DNA of 64,000 nucleotides from Symsagittifera roscoffensis (lineage: Eukaryota; Xenacoelomorpha; Acoela; Convolutidae): NCBI RefSeq assembly GCF_963678635.1, contig NC_087066.1:19053877-19117876 (forward strand). The letters are read 5' to 3'. A program made the position numbers and the translations under genes. This document shows positions 50,871 to 64,000 of the stretch, piece by piece. The stretch's first letter is position 1; every line of letters begins with the position of its first letter. The notes beneath the pieces are model-generated. The model did not search any database. It worked only from the letters and a program-made list of their open reading frames with translations, and was not told where the DNA came from.

Positions 50871-52204
50871 TTGATTGTCTTTGTGTGTTAAAACTAGAAG
50901 CAATCAACCAAGTTTTGATTATTGAACTTGTGAAACTTTTTGTTTTGATCTAGTTTGGTCAAACCAAACTTTGAAAATTGTTACAATTGTTTTACAAATC
51001 TGATTTCTGGCAACGCGCCTGCAGCCTGACAAACATATTTCACGATCACCTGAAATATGAAGTCCTATTAAGTGACTCGTTTCAACCAAAAATATCAAGA
51101 GTGTACTGGCAATTCTACGAGAAAATCTACAATGAAGTCGATACCTGCACCTGGAGAATCAACTGCGGATGCACAAGATGCTTAAACTTCAAAAAACTAA
51201 ACTCATTAAACTAAAATATGATTGATCTCATAAACTTGATTAAATATTAATAATAATAATAAAACAGAATTTAGGATACATCCATGGGAGTTAGCTCCCG
51301 AATCAAGTTTATGAGATTGTGCCATTCTGCCAGATGGCACAGCGCAACCTTCCGACGAAGCACGAATCAGAGAGAAAAGGCCTTAACAGCAAAAAAGTGC
51401 TTGAAAGGAGGGTCAGAATATTCTGGAATATTTATTTTTAAAATATCGATTTTCAAGTTGATATTTCTCAGAAATACGAAAAACGGCCATTTTGAGCCAA
51501 AAAGTGACGAAAATCAGAAGAACGACAGATATTGTGGAAAACAGTCGTACAAGAGACGGAAAACACGAAGCCTCTTATCGTGGCAACAACGCACGATAAG
51601 ACCGTTATCAGCGGATATTAGTGGAGAAGGAAGCTTCAGTGGGGGAAGAAATATACCACGGAACCCTCCCGAGACGAAAAATAGAAGAGACAAGAGCGTA
51701 ATTATTCGCTGGAATATCACGGGAGCGGAGGCTTGACCCCCCAGAGACTGTTTATGTGAAGGGACTGTATAGAATCAACTTTGTAGCTACCTGAATGTCA
51801 TAGATCTCTTAATTAACACCGTTATTGTTTGATATTTCAGAATATGAGTAGCTAGAAAGAGGAAAGGGTCAATCCATCTCCAATGGATTTAATATAGAAC
51901 TGTCACACAAAAACATGTTAAAATAGGTTGTTCGAGCCGTGTTTTTAATGACAATCACGTAGTCTGAGGATCCGAGAATCAGCTATGTGGTTGTGTTCGC
52001 ATGTAAACGAAAGCTGATCAAAAGTCGTTTGACTGATGGCCTAAAAATGGTAACTTTTTACTTTGCCCTAGACAGACCAGAAAATCAACCGGCAAGGTCG
52101 AGACGGTGAAAAGCGAGTAGGATTAAGGTAACTGACGCCTGCCAGTCGTTAATAGGTACTTTTCCTACGCTCCGTCGCTGTGTAGTATTTGGGCGAATGT
52201 TACA
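50871..52204 (+). repeat. 3' LTR (complete, TG...CA)
   Basis: Starts TGATTGTCTTTG directly after the polypurine tract and ends GGGCGAATGTTACA, giving canonical TG...CA ends over 1,334 bp. From 50,995 on it matches the 5' LTR base for base in length. Within it, about 50,995-51,260 is the 3' tail of the LINE, including the last ~70 codons of ORF2 and the TAA-repeat tail. The LTR therefore carries an embedded LINE tail. Confidence 0.8.
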
Positions 52205-53079
52205 GATCAATGATACTTTAGTTTAATGAGTTTAATTTTTTGAAGTTTAAGCATCTTGTGCATCCGCAGTTGATTCTCCAGGTGCAGGTATCGACTTCAT
52301 TGTAGATTTTCTCGTAGAATTGGCAGTACACTCTTGATGTTTTTGGTTTAAACGAGTCACTTAATAGGACTTCATATTTCAGGTGGTTGTGAAATATGTT
52401 TGTCAGGCTGCAGGCGCGTTGCCAGAAATCAGATTCGCATATATGAAGTCGAAAGTTCTTCGCGTTGAAACGTCTTGTTGTTTTCGGTCGATTTGATTCA
52501 GTGATTTCTATAAATCGCCACCATTCCAGGTCGGTCTTTCCTCTTAGAATGTTCGCGAACAAAAGTAGTACAGGCATTTCTTGGTAAAGAAACAAGGGAA
52601 GAATTTGAAGAGTGGTTAACCTCGATTTATAAGGAATTTGTTTATTTCCAAGTATCCATTTCGTTGCTCTCTGTTGCACTTTTTCTAAGGTGGCAAGATC
52701 TTGCTTTGAGGGTTTCCAGACTGATGATGCATAGCTAAGGATAGTTACTACATAGCTTTTATATGCATTTTTCCTGTTGTTCATGGTTGTGGCAGGTGAT
52801 AAGTTTCTTTTGATGCAGTATAGGGCCTTCAGTGCTCTGCTCGCACGATTGTTTGCATGAGAAGTCCAGTTAAGATTTTTTGACATTATCATTCCAAGAT
52901 CTTTAAGTTCGTTAGGCTGTTCGAATTTGTACGAGAATATACTTAGGTTGCACTCGCCCTTAATTACTAGTGTTTTGCTCTTGGTCATATTGAGGCGCAT
53001 TTCATTGGTTTCACACCACTTCCAGAATTTTCTAATATCGATGTGCAGGGTAGTCGGGTCGGTGCCCATAACTCCCATG
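52205..53079 (-). pseudogene. 5'-truncated LINE ORF2 fragment, opposite strand
   Basis: About 285 codons nearly identical to the last part of the LINE ORF2 at 24,495-25,358 (GTDPTTLHIDIRKFWKWCETN to CTRCLNFKKLNSLN). It begins just after the RT catalytic motif. At its 3' end the LINE tail is cut at ATTGATC by the giant element's 3' LTR, which points to this fragment as the insertion target. At its 5' end it is joined to sequence like that after the LINE tail (AGAATTTAGGATACATCC on the - strand). Confidence 0.9.
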
Positions 53080-53131
53080 GATGTATCCTAAATTCTGTTT
53101 TATTATTATTATACTTATTATTATTGTTATA

Positions 53132-55572
53132 AGTTATGCTTGAAAAAAAATTCTTGAGTCATAGTTGTATTATATAATCGTGTTTGCAGTTAGTTCCAGA
53201 ACTGTTGTCCATAAATGACGACAAACTACAATGATATTGTCAGCAGCACTTGGAGAATATGACAAAAACCACAGACAAAAAGGGAGCAAATCCCTGTGTC
53301 CAATAGGGCACAAATCCTCATAACTACTACTACTACTACAGATGTGAGCATCTGTGTTTAGTTAATTGATAGCATTTTTTCTAATTATGCTGAGGTTAGG
53401 CCAGTTTTAGGTTGATCTATCTGAAATGAACCAAATTATTAATGTCCAATAAATACTAAGGGTGATTACTTCAAGTACCTGCTCTGTTTTCAATGACGTT
53501 CGCGTGTTTTAGGTATGTAGAGACCTAGCCATGTGGGCGTACCTTTTTTATCTAGGGGCTATTTTGTTTGTGGCCTTTTTATCCATGTCATAAGCGAATG
53601 GTGAACTTGGACCGACTGATTGAGGTACAAAACATAGTATCCCTTTCGCTTAAGCCGATGGTCTTAAGGCCCATTTTCTTAAAATCATATTGATTTGAGT
53701 GACCGACTCAACTTGAGTGAACGATGTTCTGAAGGAAATGTTACATTTAATTACTTTCGATTAGTCAAGTTTTTAGAACATTTTGTAGACATGTTTGTAT
53801 TTTTTCCAGATCTATTGTAATTTTGTTTAATAATCCTGATGATAGACAATATTAGCGAATTTAATTGAAGTAAAGTTTTAAAGTTCTTATAAACTCATGA
53901 ATTCCCATTTGAAGGAAACGGAGAACGAATCGTTGCCGAATCGAGGCTCCAAAATCTTCTCGCGAAATCTAGTGATTATAAGAAAAGAGATTCGGTAACT
54001 TCGTAAGAGTCTGAAACAAAAAGTTCGTGTTAAAACGCAGTTTTCAACACCAATGAGCTGCACAAAAGTTGCAGCTTGTGTTCACGCGCTTTGACAATAT
54101 AAGGGCTTGTTCATGTTTTAAAGCCTGATTTATTAATGAAAAGCTATCTTTTCACATTACTTCAAACAGATATTTTTATTACAAATCGATATTTAGCCGC
54201 TTTTATTTGTATGTTCAAATAGCCGAAGCAGCGTAGGCCTATGTCTTTTTTAATGCTATGCAGCATTAACATGGCCGATAAGTGTTTTTTGGTCTCAGTT
54301 GCCGCCCGCTAATTAAAAAATTTTTAAGTTATCTTTCGAAGCTTTTTATAAATTTAGTTTTAGGAAAAAATCCTATTTCCGTCTCTATTTTCTATTCTTC
54401 ATTTTGTAACGAAATATTTTTCTTCTTATTGAACACAGTTGCGAAGCTCCGCTTCGCCTCTGTGTTTACCCTGCTTTTTTGTTTAGGCCATGATTTTAAC
54501 TTCAAAAGTTAAACTCAGTTATATATTAACTTATGAGAGAATTTAACAGTATTCCAAGAGCTTCAAATTGTTATATTTTGCTTTGAAATTCGATAGTTAA
54601 AAAGGTTTCATAACATTTCAATCAGTTTTTTTTCGGTTTCCTTGTTCTGTTAGCTTTTCCAACTGTCTCTTGGCTGTGTTCCTTATAAAAGTATACGCTA
54701 AGTATTTGTTTAGACGAAGATTTAGCTGCAGTAGGACTGCTAGTTTTAATGTTGCGTACCCATGGCGCCGCATTCCCGGGTAGCCGAAAAATTAAATACC
54801 TCCGGTTTAAATTTGGGGGCCCTGTATACTTTATTTTCTTTGTTGTCGCGGGGGGGGGGGTATTTGGGAGGAGGGGAATGAAGAATGGATGGACTAAGTT
54901 TGGGGATTGGGTTAGAGATAAAGGACCCCAAATAAGAAAACAATGTTTTTTCTAAGTAAGGTCGTAGGATCTCCTTCACTATCCCCCCTATGGTACCTAA
55001 CAACGCATCTCCCCCATATTAAGAAATTGGTAGGGGGGGGGGGGTAATTGTTAAGTAGATTTAAATTTTCGGCTTTTTATTTCGGCTAACGAATTTATTG
55101 TTGGCTAACGAATTTATTTTTCGGCTATCCGGGAACGAATTTATTTTTCGGCTATCCGGGAACTAATTTATTTTTCGGCTATCCGGGAACGAATTTTTTT
55201 TTCGGGTATTCGCCTTCGTGACACGCCACCGTTTTAATTTTTGCTGAATAATTTCTTAGTTTTTCATTGCACACGGATGGAGGCTTTTTAAACCAGTCTT
55301 GACAACGAATTTGTTGCAGCTCAGGTCGGGGTACGCTAGTTATTTCCAGACTTTGATGGTCGCCCAGATACTATTCGGCGACCAAAGTTTCATAGTCTGA
55401 ACGGCATTTTTCAGATGCGGACCAAGTCTGGAAATATCTGATGTCGATGGTCAGATTTCGATCATCTGGAATTTAATTGCGATCAATTCTTTAAATCAGT
55501 CGTTATAGTCTTGAAATAATCGCGATACTGTAAAAAAAAATGTCGCGACTTATTCTGACAACTTATCGCGAT
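53132..55572. repeat. Repeat E, copy 2
   Basis: Second copy of 13,709-16,358, with a single 203-bp unit where copy 1 has two. It includes the GCGAAGC/GCTTCGC hairpin near 54,439, shorter G runs (54,849 and 55,033), and three to four copies of the TTTTTCGGCTATCCGGGAAC unit (about 55,090-55,205). No gene seen. Confidence 0.85.
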
Positions 55573-55705
55573 AGTCTAAGTCAGTCGCGATAGTCTGCCA
55601 TAGTGTGAAAACAATAAGTTGCCATAGTCTGAAAATTAGACGCGATAGTTTGAAAATAAATTGCTATAGTCTGAAAATTAGTCGCGATAGTCTGAATTTT
55701 TGTTG
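55560..55705. repeat. TCGCGATAGTCTGAAAATTA minisatellite
   Basis: Six to seven imperfect copies of a 20-24 base unit, GTCGCGATAGTCTGAAAATTA, with G/A and C/T variants (GACGCGATAGTTTG, TTGCTATAGTCTG). It lies between repeat E and the PAK gene. Its reverse complement resembles the CAGACTTTCGCGACC arrays at 1.7-3.6 kb. Confidence 0.75.
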
Positions 55706-55960
55706 AAAATTAAGACGAGCGCTTTGAAAACAATCGATATGGTCGTCGGAATTTGGCCATTTGCGCAGTAACGGGCTAGATACCTGTTCAAGTTTAAGGC
55801 GTTTTAATCTGGTGTAGGTTTTTGTGATTATTCAAACTAAATGAAGTGAAATTTTATAAAGTTAGAACCATAATACCTAAGTTAAAGAAATTGTGTGATC
55901 CGTTTGCAATAAAACGGCAACCGTCCCCCTTGTTTGCTTATTTTGTTGAAAGATTTGCAG

Positions 55961-56129
55961 GTGAGCTTAATTTGTCTTGTCAAAACAGAGAACCTATTAC
56001 CGCTATTTTTTGAGATTTATTGGTAATTGCCTAACTTACTCTTTCCTCTGTCTTGTGATATTCGCCTGAAGATTGACGGCGATAATTTTGAGCACCCGCT
56101 GCAACAATCGGACAGATTATTTTTTTCAG
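55961..56129 (+). other. Possible 5' UTR intron of the PAK gene
   Basis: A consensus-like donor (TTGCAG then GTGAGC, intron from 55,961) and an acceptor after a T-rich tract (TTATTTTTTTCAG, ending 56,129) lie upstream of the start codon with no coding sequence. The assignment is by splice-signal appearance only. Confidence 0.35.
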
Positions 56130-56222
56130 TTTCTAAAATGTATATATTGGTGATACTGCATCTTGATGCAAAGTGAAAATCATTTATTGCGACTGCTGAA
56201 GAAAGAAATCTGAGTGAGCAAA

Positions 56223-59961
<3,739 letters not shown>

Positions 59962-60132
59962 GTTTCAAACTAAACTTTTCTAGTCAGCTTTTGAGTATTC
60001 AAGTTTTTCTTTCGGTTTAGTTTGTTATCACCAACTATTTAAAGAAATTTTGTTCTCTTTGTTTTGTATTCGGAATTATGCTCTATGATAATTCGGTGAT
60101 GCTGTGACAGTTTGAGTTTCATCGAACTGTAA

Positions 60133-60174
60133 AATAAACCTGTGCACATTGCATTAAATTTTAATTTCAATAAA
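60133..60174 (+). terminator. Polyadenylation signals of the PAK gene
   Basis: AATAAA occurs at 60,133-60,138 and again at 60,169-60,174, about 170-210 bases after the stop codon and in the same orientation as the gene. Confidence 0.65.
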
Positions 60175-60199
60175 TGAATTTGATTTCACAATTCCGATG

Positions 60200-63100
60200 A
60201 TAAATGTCTTAAAAATGTGCCATTAAAATATAATTTATAGCTCCCCTGAAGAAATTTTTGCTCGAATTTGCTGTGAATTCGATTATTTTTCTGCTGAAAT
60301 CCGTGTCTTCATGGTAAACCTTGTACACATTCTAGATATAGAGCTTACTTAAATCGCTAGAAGCTTTTATTTCAATTAATCGCTGTTGGTTGCTTTTCTT
60401 GCTTCGATTAAGCAAAAATCAATTGAATATCTAAGTGGAAAATAGACCCTTGACCGAAAAGTGGATTTCAATCAGGTTGGATAATCTCTTTGTTTGAAGG
60501 CCCTTTGTGTGACAAGCATGACCTTAGATGTAGCAAAACAATTGATACAAAATTAGCTTATGTCAATTCGGTCAAATTGAGTCCAACCGAGATTAAATAG
60601 AGCCATATTTGAAGTCAAGTGATCGTACTCAAAATTCATGCTCAAAACGCGATTTAGAATTCATCGATTTTGATCTCTTGAACAAGGATCTGAAACTTGA
60701 AGGCTCTTAGTAAGCTCTGCTTTCGGTCATTTTTTGGTTTGTTTTAACAGAAAAGTAGCTCGATAGGCCATTTTTGTCAATGAGATGAATTCTAAAAATG
60801 GCTTTCTTGAAAAAAAAGGTTTTGAATAAAATATATGACATATTTTGCGGAAATGAGCAATCAACAGACATTAATATTTTACTTAAGTTTGTTTATTCAT
60901 CATGCTTCGAAATTGAAACATATCAGTGATAACAGAATAGATGCATTCCTCGGTGTAGAAAATAAACTTGTCTATCTTTTTATAACTGCGCTTTTCAGTT
61001 TGTTTCAAATTTGTTTCACGTGTGAATATTTTTCTGATATTTTGAATTGAATTGTGATTTAAAAATTTGAGCAGAATTCATAAATTTGAGTAGTAGTGTA
61101 GTAAATTTCTACTTTTATACGCACCATTTCATATAGATTAATGACGTTTTCAGTTTTTTATGAAGTTCTAAACGTCATATAATCTGCAAATAGGAAAAGT
61201 TACGATCAGATTCTGGTTAATTTGGTTTGAAAATATCACACGTTCGAAGTATCTCCTCACCGTAAAACTTAAATTTCCAAAAGCATCTAAGTAACGATCG
61301 GACGACCATTACAACCAAAACAAAGGCGTTAATGTTAGATTTTTTTTGTAGATGTATGAAAAATATTTGATATTTGTAAATCTAGAGCTGAAGGCAGAAT
61401 CAAGAGAGGGGATATGAGATCAATGTTCTATACGCTCAGTTTGTAGTCTATTCATTTCTTGCAATGGAGTGCATTTTGATCTTTACCTTTAATGACTAAT
61501 TCTAAATTTCAATTGTATTTTACAATAAATTCTTTCAAGTGTCCCGAAATCATCGTATAGCCAAGAAAGTGCGGACTTTTGAGGAAGTATATAGAAAGAG
61601 TTTTAACTGAATCAAAGAGTAATTCTGTGTATTCTGTGGTCGTAATAACTTGGTTTTTAACAGTAATACTTATTGAATTAATGCGTTGTTCCGACCACTG
61701 AAAGTAAAGATGAATTTTGTCTTCAAATGTTTTAGATTTTTGTTTCGACCGCTGAAAGTGTGGAAAAACTTTTTCTCCGAGTGTTGGTGATTTATTGTTC
61801 CAACCTAGAAACTTTGTGTATGGGTGTATTTGGTTTTTACCCGGACGACTGAAGGTGGATATCAACTTTGTCTTCGGTTGTTTTAGGTTGTTTTTTGTTC
61901 TAACCGCTGAAAGATGGGATTAACTTTATTTTCGAGTGTTTTAAAAAAAAAATTTCTGACTACTGAAAGTTGAGATGAACGGTTGCTGTAGATTGTTTTT
62001 TTGTTCCGACCAATAAAATTGGAAGATTATTGTTTCGTTGTGTGCTTTAGTTTTTTTAGTCCTATCACTGAACGTGGGTATGAACTTTGCTTTCGGATTG
62101 TTGTTTTTGTTCAGAACACTGATAATAGAAGGATTGTTGTCTCCGGGTATGCTTTAGCTTTTTTGCAAAATCGTGCTACAATAATCAGTTGCATGGGTCG
62201 AGTGATATCATGTTAAAGCTCTTTATGAGTATTTGGAATGACCTTGAAAAATTCCAAACATTTTTCTCAGTGACGAGAAAAACCTATTAAACATTTTTGC
62301 CGCTTGGTCAATTTTTGAGCAAGCAAAGCTGGTGAGTAGGTGTTATACTTGTTAAAAAAATACTTGTTTTTTACTTTTTTTGTTTAGTTTTTAAATTTGC
62401 GTTAGCAAATGTATTGCAACCGAATTTTAAAAATTTTCTCCCTCTGTAGGAATTACTCGACAGACATGTTTTGAGCATGTTATTTTTTTGTCAAGCATCC
62501 GTCCTATTCAAACTTTACTCTCTGTATTGGTTGTATTTTAAACAATTTCAACGGTTAAAATTTCGGTTTTCTTATTTTTTTGGCTGGATGGATTTCGGCT
62601 TTCGTTATTATGATTTAAAGACTTCATTTTGCGTCGTTTGATGAGTCGAAAAGTTTCAGTGTGCGTGTGTGATTTTTTTCCTAATTAAAGTGTTTGCTCC
62701 ACCTCATGTTTATTCATTTTTCGAAGAAAACTGTACCCTACCCGATAATGCCTAATTTTTTAACGTTTTTTGTATCTGGTCGGAAATTTGTTTGCTACTT
62801 GCTGCTATGCAATTATATTCTTGTTGTTCCGATTATTGACAAGTGGAAGGAAATTTTGGCTTCGTGTGTGCTTTTGTTATTTCTCGTTTTTTAAATCGCA
62901 AAATCAGTTAACAATAATAATCATCGGAAAAGGTCGAGTGATTGAAAATCTTAAGGCCCTTTCAGTTGAGATTCAATGTGCATAAACAAGTTCAAAAAAA
63001 ACTTTCCCAGTGTCGAGTAAAAATCGGTTTAACAGTTTTGATTTCTAGTCTAACTTCGAGCAAGTAGATTTTATGCAAAAAGTTCATTCATGTGGTGAAA

Positions 63101-64000
63101 AAGGTAGTTTTGCGGCAGAAGAACTATTGTCGGTCGCTTGCCTGGCGAAAAGCATTAGTCAGCATTAAAGAGTTTTGGTTTTTGCTTGTCGTTTTTTCTT
63201 AATTTTCCCATGACGCCACAAAAAGAAACCAAATAAATTTGAAAAAAGTGAAGCAAATCTTTTCTTTTTAAGTCGATGCACGTAGTTCGATAATAGTAAA
63301 ATTCGTGATGTTTTTTCTTTTTTTTTCTGATAAAGTCTAAAGTGCTCGATTTTAATATTCGCGGTTTGACTTTTCATCTTTGTTAAATGAAAGTAGGGCA
63401 AACTACACTATCGAACACCTGAAGTGTAAAGTTCAGGAAACACATGATCGACTTATATTTGAAAATATATTTTATTTTTCAGATTCCCTAGCGAAATTAT
63501 AAATAAACCGTTTGATTCAGTTTTTATGAATTGGATTAGTTTTGAGAAAAAGTGTCAATCACAATTTGTTCTAGAATTCAAAGAGCTTTAAGCCATGTTT
63601 TTTTTTTCAAAATTTGAAAGCTAAGATTTTTCAAAGAAGAAGTCAGTAACTTTTATGTCGTTCATTGACTCTTTTCCGACTGTTTTTTGGCTTTCTTTTA
63701 TAAATGTGGTCGGAACCTTCTGAGCTACTTGCACAGCGATTGGCTGTCCTTGTTAACTTATAACATTGCATGAACAACTTAAATTTTTTTAAAGCTAATA
63801 GAAGCTAAACATTTTTTCAGTGCAATTGGTTTTTGGCCTATTTTCAATCATACTATTTTACTTCGCCTGATTTTATAAATTGTAACGTGAGATAGTTAGC
63901 AGATTGCAAAAGCTAATGACTTCACAGCTGCTCCGTTTTAGAACTCAAACCGACTAGATGCGACTAGACAATAGGTACTACTTTTCAGCCACTAAAGAAG
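60200..64000. other. Intergenic downstream of PAK
   Basis: AT-rich sequence with short open frames only (for example 60,835-61,050 and 61,509-61,865). None has a recognisable motif or splice context. The one structured part is the tandem repeat at 61,687-62,165. Confidence 0.55.
61687..62165. repeat. Degenerate 52-59 bp tandem repeat
   Basis: About nine imperfect units of the form TTGTTCCGACCACTGAAAGT, then ATGAACTTTG, then TTTTCGAGTGTTTTAG. Units start near 61,687, 61,744, 61,797, 61,840, 61,896, 61,953, 62,002, 62,057 and 62,110. An isolated similar piece occurs near 62,770-62,880. Confidence 0.7.

Larger units (their letters stand above)
25139..52204 (+). mobile_element. Giant Ty3/gypsy-like LTR retrotransposon with about 10 kb of accessory genes
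   Basis: LTR copies at 25,139-26,348 and 50,871-52,204 enclose, in order: PBS, a structured leader, gag, pol with integrase, a macro-domain ORF, an SGNH hydrolase, a second SGNH-like domain, and two large unknown proteins, then a polypurine tract. The element is about 27 kb long. A 2.75-kb tandem duplication of leader plus gag start accounts for part of this; without it the element is about 24 kb, several times the usual Ty3/gypsy length. All genes read on the + strand. I counted about 15 mismatches over 1,210 bp between the LTRs. In-frame stops (TGA 38,714; TAA 39,116; TAG 43,987; TAG 44,311; TGA 45,565; TGA 48,220) and a few frameshifts show that it is no longer functional as it stands. Confidence 0.85.

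Overview
This is a window of animal (metazoan) nuclear DNA. It is AT-rich, has spliced genes with GT-AG introns, and carries several classes of metazoan retroelement. The only recognisable host gene is a two-exon group II p21-activated kinase (PAK4/5/6, Drosophila mbt type) on the + strand at about 56.2-60.0 kb. Nothing in the sequence fixes the phylum.

Layout. 1-7.5 kb is non-coding: copies of a degenerate fold-back-like repeat, plus a segment bounded by 25-bp inverted repeats and filled with GCGAC-rich minisatellite. 7.5-12.0 kb is a badly decayed relic of the same protein module found intact at 44.7-49.7 kb. 12.0-20.8 kb is a nest of repeats: two long direct repeats (A and B, related to the LTR described below) flank a 2.6-kb repeat E, and a reverse-transcriptase retroelement on the - strand is inserted into B. 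20.8-25.4 kb is a nearly full-length but dead non-LTR retrotransposon with an ORF0-like frame, a PHD-finger ORF1 and an endonuclease/RT ORF2.

25.1-52.2 kb is the main object: one giant Ty3/gypsy-like LTR retrotransposon of about 27 kb, 2.75 kb of which is a tandem duplication. In order it has a 5' LTR, a primer-binding site that resembles the complement of tRNA-Asn, a long leader with duplicated RNA hairpin modules, gag with two CCHC knuckles, and pol (protease, RT, RNase H, integrase). After pol, where env would normally lie, there are about 10 kb of extra coding sequence: a macro-domain ORF, an SGNH (GDSL) hydrolase, a second degenerate SGNH-like domain, and about 1,700 residues of protein I do not recognise. 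A polypurine tract and a TG...CA 3' LTR close the element. The LTR copies differ at about 1.2% of sites. The few in-frame stops and frameshifts look like recent decay of one long pol frame and one very long downstream frame.

52.2-55.6 kb holds an inverted LINE tail, into which the giant element appears to have inserted, and a second copy of repeat E. 55.6-60.2 kb is the PAK gene with its upstream minisatellite. 60.2-64.0 kb is AT-rich intergenic sequence with a degenerate tandem repeat of 52-59 bp. The accessory module also exists as an old relic 33 kb away, so this is a lineage of elements and not a single accident.
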